In this document: positions 11,125 through 23,635 of the stretch, piece after piece
Numbering within the stretch: the first letter of the stretch is position 1
How the letters are laid out: every line of letters begins with the position of its first letter
DNA from: Gnetum montanum
Lineage: Eukaryota > Streptophyta > Gnetopsida > Gnetales > Gnetaceae
Assembly (NCBI GenBank): GCA_015680685.1
Contig: MNCI01026893.1
Span: 1-64,000, forward strand
Reading direction: 5' to 3'
Length of the DNA stretch: 64,000 nt
Program-made: the position numbers and the translations under genes
Notes under the pieces: model-generated
Told to the model about the DNA's origin: nothing
The model's input: the letters and a program-made list of their open reading frames with translations, nothing else
The model's database searches: none

Positions 11125-11650
11125 CCCCAATATTTAAATTTTACGAGTTGGAAAAATACAAAATTCAATTGGCATTTTCAATTAGCAACTTTGCATTCAT
11201 GTGGAATTTTTCACATGACAAACCTAAACTAAATCAAGCACCCTTACACCCTAGAGTGCACAGTACATTTGTAGAAACCGTGTGCACTGCCTAGCATACC
11301 ATAGCACATTACAACCCATAGGACACTATGGCAACCAAATTGGTAGGTGTAGACTTCATGATGAATGTCAATTTTCATAGCCTAGAACCGCAGAGACTGT
11401 GAGTATGCTACTTACTATGCCTATCTATATACCACAAACCTCCTCACCTCTTCTTTACAATTGCTATGCTCTTTTCATTTGGGGTGGTGCCATTCTTCCT
11501 CTCTCAAATTCCTTTACATTTTAAATTATTTTCTTTAGTAGTTAGCATCACACTTGCATGTTTTGCTATTTTGCACATATTTGCATGTCTGTGCCATCAT
11601 TCTTGAACTAGGAAACCTTGCTAGGGTTGGGCTTAGCTGACCCTGGTATC

Positions 11651-12340
11651 ACCAAAAACACCATGTAAACCCCTAGCACTCATTTGTCAAAACACTGCAT
11701 AAGTCCCAGTTTGATCGACAAGACTATCCTGGGTACTCTACCTCCATTTCTCCCTCTATTGATGGCCCTTAGAACAAGGGTGTGGTTAGGGCTATACCAT
11801 GGCAAATGGACCCCTTGATGTGACCATTCTAGTTGTTGATGTTTTCAGTATCTATAGTGATAAATTAATCAAGGTCAATCCTAAGAGGGGTCATGTCATA
11901 ACAACTTCTATGTTTAGTACTATATGCATTGGGCAATGCAAAATCCTTGGAGTGCACATTGATGATGGAGCAGTAATGAACACAATACCATAAACACCAA
12001 AAACACCATGTAAACCCCTAGCACTCATTTTTCAAAACATTGCATAAGTCCCAATTTGATCGACAAGACTATCCTGGGTACTCTACCTCCATTTCTCCCT
12101 CTAGTGATGGCCCTTCGAACAGGGGTGTGGTTAGGGCTATACCATGGAAAATGGACCCCTTGATGTGACCATTCTAGTTGTTGATGTTTTCAGTATCTAT
12201 AGTGATAAAGAAATCAAGGTCAATCCTAAGAGGGGTCAAGTCATAACAACTTCTATGTTTAGTACTATATGCATTGGGCAATGCAACATCCGTAGAGTGC
12301 ACATTGATGATGGAGCAGTAATGAACATAATACCATAAAC
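11651..12340 (+). repeat. 345-bp tandem duplication spanning the LTR A/protease junction
   Basis: Bases 11651-11995 are repeated at 11996-12340 with only a few changes, including the reading frames starting at 11799 and 12144, exactly 345 bases apart. Each unit holds the last 206 bases of LTR A joined to the front of protease. The LTR-pro deletion therefore came first and the duplication second. Confidence 0.9.
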
Positions 12341-12720
12341 CATTGTGAATAAGCTAGTTCTTGTAGAGATGAAATTAGGTCATAAAAAACTACATGCTTA
12401 AGATCCTTCAATGGGTTATGCATCATTGTAAGTGGCACTGTTACTATAGCTTTTGTAGCAGAGGAGAAATTGCCCATCATTGCTAAGTTCATTATCATAG
12501 AAGAGATGTTGTTCTTCAACTTAATATTGGATAGACCTTGGCTAGCCCAATTACAAACTGTCTCTTCTCCAATTCATCAAGAGATTTACCTCCCATATGA
12601 ACATGGTGAAGTTATCATCCATGGTGTTAATGTTATCCCCTTAGCCATCAACAACATAGACATGGAGCAAGGATTGAAGGTTGAGTTTCTTGATGATGCA
12701 CTTATAGCAAACATGAAATA
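11857..12720 (+). pseudogene. Retropepsin (protease) relic of copy E1, partly duplicated
   Basis: After the LTR end the frame reads KVNPKRGHVITTSMF and then VHIDDGAVMNTIP. This is the aspartic protease active site (D-D-G-A with following N) also seen intact in copy M (VHVDDGAATN). The duplicated unit repeats it at 12202-12338. Downstream, 12470-12720 encodes IIIEEMLFFNLILDRPWLAQ and VSSPIHQEIYLPYEHGE, the flap and C-terminal part, with the DRPWL block matching GRSWLAQ in M. Several stops and frame breaks occur between 12340 and 12470. No gag is present upstream. The protein would have cleaved the Gag-Pol polyprotein, but this copy is dead. Confidence 0.8.
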
Positions 12721-13189
12721 GATATACCCAAAAGAGTGGTAGAAGAATATAACCTCCTGAATGATACCCTTTGGGTAGAGTTTCCCTTTGGTGTAGTGAG
12801 TGAAGGTCAAGGGGATTACTAGATAGTGTAATATAGACCCTATGCACCTTCTAACCTACATTAGGATAGGAAGAAACTATGCAACTAAGGTATCCCCTTA
12901 GTCCAAAATGTACTAGGTGCTTGCTCACTACTTGTTTTTGCATGCCCTTTATTTTACTTTCTACCTATGTTGCATTTGTTTTGCATTAGATTAGCATTGT
13001 AGCATGTTACCTGCATCTAGCTTGATTGGTCAAATTATGCATTGGTTTACTTAGTTTATGCATTTATTTTCTTCATTTATGCATTTTCTTGCTTAGTTTA
13101 CACTTCTGTAGTTATTACTTTAATGTATGAAAAGCATAAAAAATGCATAAAAATCATAAAATAAAAAATCACAAAGAAAGAGAGATAGC
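12721..13189. other. No gene recognised; spacer after protease
   Basis: Only short frames. Corresponds by position to the gap after protease in copies M and C. Confidence 0.4.
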
Positions 13190-13640
13190 AATATGTAGCT
13201 TGAAATGGCCTTAAACTATTGCTATGGCCTGGAATGACCTTAAACTATTGTTGTAGCCTAGAACGACCTTAAACTATCACTGTAGCTTGGAATGGCTTTA
13301 AACTACCATCTTAGCCCACCATGGCCTTAAATTGGGTGATCCACAGCCTGCTATGGCTTAAAACTAGCAAGCCATATCCCTTTTAACCCCATAGAAATGG
13401 CCTACTATGGCATTAAACTGGCAATGTATGACCTAAAATGACCAAAAACTAGCATCGACCCTCCCGCTATGGCCTTAAACTATTATGGGGCCCATCAAGG
13501 ATTTAAAATAATAATAGTCACTATGGATTGCAATGGCCTAGACTAACTATAGCTCACAATGGCCTAGACTCACTGTGACTTGCAATGGCCTAGTATCACT
13601 ATGACTAGCAATGACCTAGTATTACTATTGTTTCATAACT
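13190..13640 (+). repeat. Minisatellite array 1 of copy E1 (motif GGCCTTAAACTR)
   Basis: About a dozen imperfect units of roughly 25-40 bases share the core ATGGCCTTAAACT (for example near 13208, 13239 and 13270). The end of the array decays to AATGGCCTAGACT. The same motif and orientation recur after integrase (20860) and in copies C and M, so it belongs to the family. Confidence 0.85.
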
Positions 13641-13793
13641 CTAGGCTAGCATAACACATCTTTGGTGAATTGATTCATCACTTAGGCATGTTATCATAGG
13701 TTACACTATAAGCATAATCATAGCAAAGTGTGATAAAATCATAGTATAGCCATAAAGACTACACATTACACTTAGCAAATAGTCATTCATTAA

Positions 13794-13811
13794 ATATATA
13801 TATATATATAC
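13794..13811. repeat. AT dinucleotide microsatellite
   Basis: About nine AT units in a row. Confidence 0.9.
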
Positions 13812-13879
13812 AACTAAAGCACCTAGCATCTACACATACTAACTTGCAACATCCTCATGTAAACCTTGTAGGTTGATGT

Positions 13880-15800
13880 GGATATTTTTGCTGTTCAACT
13901 TCATGACCTCAAGGGTAGCCTCCTCTTGAGATCATGGCCTCTTGATCTTGGCCTTAGATAGCCCCACCATCTCTACTATGTATCGATCTGCCATGCTCAT
14001 GTACCCAATGCTCATGAATCATATGAGTGCCCCATGAGAACCTTGGTCATTACTGATAGTGACTCATTGATCCCCACTAGAGGATCTTGCAAGTGTGTTG
14101 TCTAAAACATGTGTTTGACCCGTGGCCTAGACAACTTCTCAAGGTCCTACACCACCCATCATCCATTATCTTGCAAAGCCAAAACCTCTACAAACCTTTG
14201 TAGGTATCTTGCGAAGAACATGAAGTGCATGTGTGACCTCGTCTAGAGGTTGAAACGAAGTTTAGAAATCTTTTCATGTAGCCTTGTGGCCATGTATTCA
14301 ATCTAGTTAAACCTCTTACCCTCTAGTAGAACCTCTTTCAGCACCCATGGCTATTCCACCCCTAGGATCTTTCCTTGGGAAAGCAGCTTTGGAAAGGCAC
14401 GAGCATGGAAAAGAAGGTAGAGCTTCCATACCTTAGGCACCTGAACATCTTTGATTGGTATGCCTTTGTGAGATTGAGTGGCCTCCAATTAGTTCTTGAT
14501 TTCCTCTCTATAGTCCACCTCCCTACTAGCCTTATCGATAATCATCGAGCCATCAGCAAGGACGCAAAAGAGATCATCAAAGAAGGATTTGTTGAGGTCT
14601 AGCACTATCCTCATGCTGTGCACCTAGGTGAAAAACTACCTGACATCCATACTAAAGGAGTCAATGATGATGACCATTTCAACCACTAGGAAACTTAGGC
14701 TAAGGGCCAAGAATAGGTCCATTAACCCAACATGCATGAGTTGAGCCGTTAATGCTTTTGGTTCTCTTTGGCATAGCTAGTGTTACACACCCTCTATAGC
14801 CTTGTATTTCATGATGAGGGTGGATTATGTACAAACCATGGTAACCACCATTACCTTGGCTAAGGTAGACACTACTACAACACAAATCAAAACAACATTA
14901 GCACTTCATCATGCAAATAAGACAAAGTAAAGGGCATATACACAAGCACATGAGTGAAAATCATAGATATGCACATGGAACAAATGAAATACGAGATGGG
15001 GATGGTGCTATAGACCTCTCCTTAGTGTTAATCTTACTAGTAGCCCACTCCTCATCTAACTAGCCATGGGTCCTACATCACTCATATGGCTTTAGGTGTT
15101 AGGAGATGTAGGTCTTTAGATCATGCCCCAGTTTCTCAATCATGGCTACCCAAACTTTTGTGCTAGATAGGAACACCTTTAAGGTAGTGTGGGTTAAGGA
15201 TAGAGCATTTGGATCATCATGCATGCCATCTTCATCAACTTTGAACTTGGCATCAACCACAGAACTATTAGCGATTTAACATGAGAAAGTAGCATAAAAC
15301 ACTGCAAGAGCCATAGAAGCAGTTATCCTCTGACATAGTAGATGGTTCTAGGTGGGATTTGGAATAGAGTATGCAACTGCTACATGACAAAAAGGGTGTT
15401 TCTCTTGTTGTAACAAGCAAGCCTTGTAATGTGACATTCTATGGAAGGCTAATGAATGCCCTTGGGACCTTTGTCTAAGCCTTCTGCCCCATCAATGTTG
15501 GTAGAAAACTTATCTAAGATGAGCTTTAGAATGTTCTGATTAGCCCCAAGTAGTAGCATCTCAGTGATAACACTAGCAGCATTAACCACTAAGTGTGATC
15601 ACATGATCACACTGAACTATTGCAATAGGTACTCAAGGAACTCCTGAGCTCCTAGCTAGAACCACACTACTTGATGATCCACTCGCAAATTTGGCACAAG
15701 CATATTGGGGATGAGTTTGCTCATGCAACATAGGATGCCCATGAGCTCAACCATAATTAGAATGAGCTTTAACAACAGCTTGCTATCATCAAGCAATAGG
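13880..15800 (-). pseudogene. Antisense accessory gene, E1 copy (HAD-like plus middle domain)
   Basis: Read on the minus strand, 15800-15450 gives ELMGILCC, EFLEYLL and GANQNILKLILDKF. These align with DIVGVLCC, EFLKFLL and GSAQGILAFLIDGA of the gene at 54198-58361. Farther on, 14660-13890 gives KVWKLYLLFHARAFPKLLSQ, then KEVLLEGKRFN and LSRPRVKH. These match TLYPLFRAWTFPKTLSQGK, REVLEEGTQFNW and LSRPWIAH in the large exon 4 of M. The gene is opposite to the pol of its own element, as in the other copies, and lies between protease and RT. Stops and small shifts are frequent. The 3' exons (acidic and coiled-coil part) are missing or not recognisable below 13880, where array 1 begins. The product's role is unknown. 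Confidence 0.75.
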
Positions 15801-15829
15801 CAAAGTGTTAGCATACACATGTAGATTCA

Positions 15830-17390
15830 AATTTTAACATACATACAATAAATAACTAACATAAATGAGAAAAATATATAATTTTGACAATACACCTTGG
15901 GGCCCTCCAGGTGTAGGCCATTAATTAACTCTTTCAACATGCCTAGCACTCACTGGGGTACAACACATTTTTCATGTTTAGCATTATGCATGACTAATGA
16001 AATTTTAGACAACTTTGGACTACCCTAACTACGCTCTAGAGTGTGGAGACCATAGTCTAAAAGTGATAGCCATTTTTGCAAACACTTGAATCAACTTAGT
16101 AACTACACTCTCAATCCATTAGGAGCATAGTCCTAACAAACAACATGTTCTATCATACATCATCATGATTGTCGAGAGCATAGTCTCTACACAACATCAT
16201 TCCTACCAACACTTCTAGGCCCTACCATGATCCTCTTCCTTCTCTCACCACTACTACCTTATGTGCAATCCATAGCAACCCCTAGTATGAATAGAAAACA
16301 CTAGACAGACATCCAAAAATCCTAGAGTGTAGTCTCATGGGGTTGAAACCCACGCATGCAGGTGTGAGGTGGTAGCTAATAAGAAGGTCGAAGTAGCTCA
16401 TGATAGGATTCCCCATAATGGTAGGCATAGTTCACAAATCCTTGAATTATACTGATAGTGCGAAAAACCCTATGCCTACAGTCTAGAGCGTAGTCCATAG
16501 GGCTATCCCTATGAAACCAAAAAATGAAAGCATATAGATAGATTCCCATGTTGCCATCCACCATGCTACGCCTAGCATCTCCCACCATCACCAAATCCCA
16601 ATGCTAGTGTCAATGGTGATCCCCCCTTCTGTCTATGCCATAGAATGTAGTCTGCAAGGCCCCAAATCCCACATAGACCCAAAACAAAGAAAAAAATAGA
16701 AGCAAGGGGATAACATAGTCAGCATATTTGGCCGTTGTAGATGTTCTCCTCTCCTCAAAATAGGCTTTTGGTAGGTGGCTTAGTGCCCTCTACCCTTCAA
16801 TGATGTTCGTGAACTAGAGGTGAATGTGTGCACTTTGGCGTGTCATCTTTTTCTCAACTATGCTATCAAATGCAAGCAATAGTAGAGGCAACAATAAGAC
16901 TTCCCTCTCAACATCATAATTAAAGGTAGAAATGACAAATAAATATACTAGAAATTCCTTTATATACTCTCCTAGGATCATTAATGATTCACCAACTTGG
17001 AATTACTCTTGTCACCATGTGCCCTACTACCAAGCATGGAAAGCGTAGTTGGGTGAGAGTGTAGTTAACCATCCTAAGCCCAAAACAATGATTTTTCACC
17101 ATCCTACAAATGTGCAAGTTAACTCCACTCTTGAGCATGACCAGCCCTCGTTGGAATGACATGTTTGACACAACTATGGTTCACTAAGACCTAAAATTGG
17201 TGTACAGCCTACTAGGGCGTAAGAGTAGCACAAACATGTTTACCTCCCATGGCAACTTACAAGAATGCTTAAGCAAATTTCATTATATTGATTTTGTCAT
17301 TCATTCATACTAAGTTAGTCAAATAGGTTCCACTTGATGTTTTTCTAGTTTATTTTGTAGAAACACAACATGGCTATGTAGGAGCAGATC
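15830..17390 (-). mobile_element. Possible inverted U3/LTR fragment between antisense gene and pol
   Basis: The segment contains several sequences like GGAGCATAGTCC, CTACGCTCTAGAGTGTGG (about 16030) and GTCTAGAGCGTAGTCC (about 16480). In reverse complement they resemble the palindrome-bearing U3 regions of LTRs A, B and D. In copy M the same interval is only about 400 bases. I infer an inserted, decayed LTR piece, but could not find its ends. Confidence 0.35.
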
Positions 17391-17394
17391 TTCT

Positions 17395-18630
17395 TACCTT
17401 TGGTCCTAATGGGGCCTTATGGAAACATTAAATGATGCATTAACACTCATTGTCTAGACCTTGAGTCTACAACCTACAACAAAGACATGGCATCCATAGA
17501 AGCACCATTAGACTGGCCTAACCATCTAGTTAAGGACCTCAACCTAGAGGTAGGGGACATCATAGAGGATCCCCTTGTCAAGATCCCTATGGAAACGTGC
17601 AATAGTAAGGTAAGAATGCTGAAACTAAGCTTCTCGCTAGAACCCCAGCATGCTCATGGCATGGCTAAAGTACTTAACAATAACGTTAAAGTGTTTGCAT
17701 GATCATACAAGGACATGTTGGGCCTAGATCCCCAACTAGTCTAGCATAACATCATCCTTGATCCCTACATCAAACTAGTTAAGCAGAAAGTGTGCAAGGT
17801 TACACTTGAGATGGCATTGGTAGTCCATGAAAATATCACTAAGCTTTCTAGAGTTGGTTTCATCTAGGCTATTGACTATGAAAACTAGGTCTCTAACATT
17901 GTGGTTGTGCCTAAGAAAAATAGAAGTATATGCATTTACATAGACTTTTGAGGCCTAAAAAAGGCAACCATCAAAGATGACTTCTTGTTGCCTAGTATCA
18001 ATCAACTAATCGATACCATGGCTAGACATGCCTTATTGTTATTCATGGATAGGTTCTTGGGAGATAACCAAATTAGGATCAACACTAAGCACTAGCTCAA
18101 AATAACCTTCATGGCCCCCTGTGGTACGTTTTGCTACATAATGATGCCTTTTGGACTAAAGAATGTAGGAGCAACATACCAATGTGAAATGACATAAATA
18201 TTTAGCAATTACATGCTAAGTTTGCTCAGTGACTATGTATATGATATTGTAGTTAAGTCCAAAGTGCTCCACAGCCATGCAAATGACTTAGACTTAGTGC
18301 TTAAGCACTATCTAAAACATGAGCTTAGGTTAAAAACCAAGAAGTATGTTTTTACTATTAAAATGGATAGGATGATCAGCTTTGTGGCCTCTAAAGTAGG
18401 TATACATGTAGATCTTAATAAGGTTAAGGCTAGAACCAACTTAGCACTATAACTAACCTTAAGGAGCTACAATGATTGCAAGGTAGAATACAATTCATAC
18501 ATAGGTTTATCACCTCATTAACTGACAAGCTACAACCAATGCAACATTTGCTTAAGAAAGGACCTCACTTTGAGTGGATAGCTCAGTGCCAACAAGCATT
18601 TGACAACATTAAGAAAAAGCTAGCACAACT
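17395..18630 (+). pseudogene. Reverse transcriptase relic, copy E1
   Basis: From 17395 the frame parallels pol of copy M: GPYG near the start, then LEVGDIIEDPLVKIP against LEAGDIIEDPLSEVP. It continues with VSNIVVVPKKNRSI and MMPFGLKN, which are RT motifs of Ty3/gypsy. The catalytic box at 18234-18245 reads YVYD instead of YVDD, so one catalytic Asp is lost. There are stops at about 17701, 17866 and 17950 and a frame change near 18460. The enzyme copied RNA into cDNA, but this copy cannot. Confidence 0.85.
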
Positions 18631-19480
18631 ACCTATGGTTCACCCTCCACAAGGAGATAGGCCCTTTTACATCTACCTTGCCACTTTTGACACGTCCATT
18701 GCTTCTCTGCTTTTCCAAAAGTGAGATGATGACATAGAGATCCCCGTCTACTACTTAAGCCATGCATTAGCAGCTCATGAAATGAGATATAATAACATGG
18801 AGACGTATTGCCTTGCCTTGATCTTCTCACTAAAAAAGTGAAGGAATTACCTCTTCTACAGCTAAGTTAACATCATTTGTAAGAACTATAGACATTAACC
18901 TATAACAAAGAATATCTACAAAAGTAGTTGCATTGCATAGTGGAAAGTAATAATAGTGGAGTTTGACCTACATTATGTCATACAAGCCTCAATTAAAGAT
19001 TAGGCAATACACAATTATACACTCAAGCTACCATAGGCCCTAAGTTCCCAGATGGGCATGTTAGCAATATTAGCCAAGTGCCTAACAATTATGAGGCACT
19101 CTTGCATTTTGATGAAGCTTCAACCTCTTGATGGGGTAGAATCACTACTATTATCATGTTTCCCTCTAGGGAGATCTAACCCTTTTCATATTTTTTTGCA
19201 TTTCCTTACACCAATAATGTGGCAGAGTATAAAGGTATTCTCTGAGGTATCCTTGTAGCACGCAACCTAGGGATCCAACGCATAATGATATATGGTGATT
19301 TATAACTAGTGGTCAATTAGGTAATAGAGGTTTATACTTGCAAAGCACAACATTTATAATCTTACTACAACCTAGCAAAACACTTGCTCTAACACTTTGT
19401 AGTTGCTAATGTCGAACATGTTCCTTGAAGAAAAAATGCCATTGTCGACATACTTGCAACATTTGCCTTTAGCATAGTGC
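18631..19480 (+). pseudogene. RNase H and archaeal-type RNase H relics, copy E1
   Basis: 18640-18990 encodes PFYIYLATFDTSIASLLFQK and YYLSHALAAHEMRYNNME, the RT-linked RNase H of gypsy elements. From about 19110 a second RNase H follows, with FPYTNNVAEYKGIL as its clearest block (about 19190-19230). This matches FPCTNNVAEYKGLLRGL in copy M. Two tandem RNase H domains are a hallmark of the Tat clade. Numerous stops and frame changes. Confidence 0.75.
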
Positions 19481-20810
19481 CTAGCATGTTCAACACATTG
19501 CCCACATTGATGGAAAATTTCACTACACCTATCATGCAAACCATCAAAGACACATCCATAGCCATAGTTAGCACTATCCACACAAAAGAGTGGTACAACA
19601 ACATCAAGGCATACCTTCTACAAGGTGAGCCATCACAACACTTAGATTTTACTCAAAATGAGACAATACAAAAATGTTCATAGTAGTACATCATCATAGG
19701 TGATAGCATATTATTTCATAGATCCTAAAATGGCATACTACTAACTTTTGTAACTAAAAACAATCATTGAGCAAGTCCACATAGGAATGTATAGAGGTCA
19801 CATGGCACCTATGGCAATGGTAGCAAAAATCAGACAGCTGGCTACTATTGGCCTTACATGGAGAGAAACTACATTTGGAAAGTCAAAAAATGCCATACTT
19901 ATTAGTGGCATAGCAACTTAATGCACTTGCCATCAATTGAATTGCATATAATGAAAATCATGTGGCCATTCCAATGTTGGGGCTTGGACATCATTGGACC
20001 CATAATTCCTAAGTCCTCTATAGTGCATATCTTCATAATAACTACAATGGAATATTTCACCAAGTGGTTCAAAGCTATTCCCCTTAGGAAGATGACATCA
20101 CAACAAGTTTTCAAGTTTGTGTTGGACAACATAGTGACTCATTTCAGCTTTCCAATGACCATAGTGATGGACAATAAACCATAGTTTAGCAACACTAAAA
20201 AAAATCCTTTTGTAAGTACTTTGACATCAAACACTCCTTTTCATTACCATACTACCCTCAGGAAAATGGCCAAGTAGAGGCAACCAACAAGGTCATCGTC
20301 AACCTCCTTAAGAAGATGCTAAGCAATTGCAAATGATGATGGCATGGGCAACTAGTCTATGCACTTTGGACCTACAACATGATGCATTAAACAACAACAA
20401 GTATGATACCTTATAGCCTCTTCTATGAATATGAAGTAGTTTTACCACATGAATTGCAAGTTTCATCACTCTGGGTAATCCTCTCAAACTTCATCAATGA
20501 AGGTTAGAATAATAAGTTGAGAATCATAGACCCTGACTTAATGGAGGAGGAGCACATGCATACACTTGATCGCATTGAATGGTATCAAGAAAGGAAATGG
20601 AAAAAGCATCATCATAACCAACATCAACACCTTATCAGGAAAGGAAACCTAGTCCTCAAGGCCATTTGCAAATCCATGGATAAGTTCTCAACCAATTGGA
20701 AAGGACCTTTCCTAGTCACTAAGGCCTACGACAACGGAGCATTGAAGCTTGCTGATCAAGATGGAAATGAGCTTACCAATCCAATAAATCATTCATCCTT
20801 GAAGTCATAA
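19481..20810 (+). pseudogene. Integrase relic, copy E1
   Basis: A zinc-finger region (GYYWPYMERNY near 19850) leads to the core: WGLDIIGPI (about 19983) and VMDNKP (about 20165). The region around 20270 still reads ENGQVEATNK in one frame, so the catalytic Glu codon survives here. The C-terminal segment 20517-20810 is open for 97 codons (LVLKAICKSMDKFSTNWKGP) with the GPF module and ends at TAA. Array 2 follows directly. Confidence 0.85.
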
Positions 20811-20859
20811 TACATATAGCATGTAGCACCACACATCAATGAAGCAAGGTAGGAATTCA

Positions 20860-21130
20860 TATACTATGACATTAAACTAGCATGAATGTCCACTATGACA
20901 TTAAACTAGCATAACTTGTCCTTACGTCATGATGTTAAACTACCATAACGTGTCCACTATGAATTTAAACTGGCATAGCCATATGCTATGATGTTAAACT
21001 GGCATAGAGTAGTCTTCTAGGACTATAAGATAGCATAGAATGGTCTACTCGGACCTTAAACAAGGCCCAATAGTCTACTAGGATCTTAAACTAGTAGAGC
21101 CATGGGTTACCAAGACCTTAGAATGGGTTT
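20860..21130 (+). repeat. Minisatellite array 2 of copy E1 (TTAAACTAGCAT)
   Basis: Eight or so units such as CTATGACATTAAACTAGCAT (about 20865 and 20893) and CTATGATGTTAAACTGGCAT. Same core and direction as array 1. It lies just after the integrase stop. Confidence 0.85.
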
Positions 21131-22239
21131 GTGATTAGTTGTTAATAACTCTTTCCATCCTTTTGCAAGGAACGAAGCGAGCATACTACAATCCTCCATC
21201 TATAGTGAGTGAGCAAGCACATTGTAGTTGTATAATAAAGCACTTACAATCTATGCAACTTGTGTTGCTAATGTGGCCTTCTACATTTTTTCATCTATAG
21301 TCTATTTACATTTAGGTATTATGTGGTTTTCTCATCTTCTCAAAGTTGTGTTTGTAAGATGAAGTCCTAGGCAGTTATGCAAAGATGCATCTCATCATAG
21401 TAGCAAGTCACTACATTGCTCTGATGTGCATGATTGGACTAGCTAAACCTCTCAAGAGTGCATATCCCTATTATCCCATTATAGCCTACTTTCATCTACT
21501 CCTATATCCCAATACCCTTTCATTCCCCACATAGCAAAGATTTCAAACCTTTTTGATGCTCACATGCTATGACCACATGGAACCCTCTTCAAGTTAAGCT
21601 TTAGAGCCCAAGGTAGTTGTAACATAAGTCATATCATGGAAAGCATCTTTTGATCAGTCAAAGCCTAGGTAGATGTAATGTAAGTCATCTTGGCAAGGAA
21701 ACACCTATCGTACAAATGTGATGCAATTTCACTAATGACAAAGGAAAGCCCATCTAGTAACATGCTACTCACTTGATGGGAAGCACTTCACAATAAGAAT
21801 TTAGTAATGCGTAAATCCCAAAGAAGGTTTACCCCTAAAAACCCAAAGGGGAAATGCATGTCACCAAGCAATCTAGTAGCAAAGCAATTCCGCTATTGGC
21901 CCAACTTTGAACCTACACCTTGACTCTCTCACAAGCACTGTAATGAGAGGTCAAAATTTTCATGGGTAAGCTACTCTGGTGCAATGGTCACCATTAGCTA
22001 TGATGTCCTTACATCATAACATCCCGTTTGCACCTCAGCTTTCCTTTTATTCCTAGCACATCACCTACACCTTCTACTGTTGCTTCTCACCTACCATCTA
22101 GCATACCACTATCCATAACATTCTTGAGCATGGTGTAGTGACATTTGATCACAAACTAAAGAGTGATATCAATGCCAAGTCTACTGTGGTGTTTTGCTAT
22201 TCTTTGTTAATGTCTCTCAAATGACTCCTCTAGACATCA
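21131..22239 (+). mobile_element. 3' untranslated internal region, copy E1
   Basis: No coding frame. Related to 9240-10153, ending in the polypurine tract. Confidence 0.6.
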
Positions 22240-22254
22240 ACAAAGAGGAACCAA
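22240..22254 (+). promoter_or_regulatory. Polypurine tract before LTR B
   Basis: ACAAAGAGGAACCAA touches TGAAACACCATT. One or two G-to-A changes relative to 10154-10168. Confidence 0.8.
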
Positions 22255-23635
22255 TGAAACACCATTAAATCTAGACTATGGTGTCCCAACTATAAATTTT
22301 GGTAAAGTGTGGTAATTACACTCAACCCCTCTATAGAGCATAGAAAGTGTAGTCTCCCAGAGCATAATTAGTGGAAGGCTGGTTTTTCATGTTTTTCCAA
22401 GTCTTGGGACTATGCTCACCCCTAGCCTAGAGCATAGTTACCTTTTAGAAGAGCATAGTTAGCAAAGCCAGTCTCCAATAGCCTCCATAGCAATGATACT
22501 TAACATAGATCTAGAACATAGTCAACTCAACTTTAAAAATAATAGTTAGCAAAATACTTCTTTTTTGTATCCCCTTTTGCCCCAAAATTGTAACTATGTT
22601 AGACCCATGTGAAAGCATAGAAAGCATAGTAATACAAAGTGTAGTCTCTAAGTTTGATTTTTTAGGTACCTTGTAGTCCTTCCAATGCACACACATGTAG
22701 TTGGTAGCATAGTCATAGTCCCACAAAGTCCCACAAAGCACAACAAAACACAATACCATTGACACCATCAACCCCATTGGCATAGCACATGAATAGTAAC
22801 TACACTAAGCATGGTCCTAGTGATCCCATCGACCACGTGGTAGTCATCCTGCATTCCCCGCTATCCTAAACCTATAAATACCCATGTCTTTGACATTAGT
22901 AAGAGAGAAAAAAGTGGAAGAAAAAAATTCAATGAGTAGTTGGTAAAATTGGTAAATCAAGGGCACATTGGTGAACTAGTAAACAAGTAAATTTGCAGAC
23001 CACCATAGATTCCTATAACCCAATAGGATACCACATCTAGTAGTACACCATGATAGTTGACCCGAGATATGTAGAAACCTTAGCAAAACACTAATCTTCA
23101 TGGCTAGACAACCTAGGGATTGTGACTACATTGTCAACCTATGCTTTCTATACACCATATACCTTCTAACCTCCTTTTGGTGTTAACTATGATGAACCCC
23201 ATTTGGGGTGATGCTCTACTTTATTTTTTGTATTCCTTTCCATTCTCTGCACTTTATTTGCATTTTTTTTATTTTACTATGTAAACATGCTTGAAACTAC
23301 ACTTAGGAGGTGGTCGTTGCATGTTAACACCATCGTCCTCATTGAAACCCTTGACTATGCTTGTCCCCTTGGGTGCCTAGAACTATTCTTGACCCCATAA
23401 ACATTGTAAACACCACAAACACCACAAACATTGCTTGCACCCTTAGCACTATCTTGCATTAGCATTGGAGCTAATCATGCTACACCCCCATTGCATCTAG
23501 TATGTCTCTATTCAATCAGCTAGCTTGTTTAGGGTGCCTTGTCTTTACCTCTAGTAGGCCCTTGCATGGATTTGGAGTTAGACTATGTGCTCGTGGACCT
23601 CGATGTTCCAGCCACCAATGTTTTTGATTGCTACA
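22255..23635 (+). mobile_element. LTR B (3' LTR of copy E1, about 1.38 kb)
   Basis: Starts TGAAACACCATT and ends TTTTTGATTGCTACA. TATA box at 22872-22880. U3 has the AGAGCATAG-type half-sites. About 300 bases shorter than LTR A, so an internal deletion separates them. No PBS follows, as expected for a 3' LTR. Confidence 0.8.
22872..22880 (+). promoter_or_regulatory. TATA box of LTR B
   Basis: CTATAAATA in the context AACCTATAAATACCCATG. Confidence 0.75.

Larger units (their letters stand above)
10169..11856 (+). mobile_element. LTR A of the Tat-like family (about 1.69 kb)
   Basis: Begins TGAAATACC directly after the polypurine tract and ends GTTTTCAGTATCTATA. The end aligns with LTR B (GATTGCTACA), LTR D (AATCACTACA), LTR E (GGTCACTATA) and the LTR of copy M. 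The TATA box is at 11116. The U3 carries palindromic CTATGCTC..GAGCATAG motifs. Instead of a PBS and leader, it is followed immediately by protease sequence, so the leader and gag were deleted. Confidence 0.85.
10169..23635 (+). mobile_element. Copy E1: Tat-like element, leader and gag deleted
   Basis: LTR A, protease, array 1, antisense gene, RT-RNH-aRNH-IN, array 2, polypurine tract, LTR B. Heavily decayed and CpG-poor. Confidence 0.8.

Noticed and set aside
14375-14602. 75-codon plus-strand frame
   Set aside because: It is the shadow of exon 4 of the antisense gene on the minus strand.
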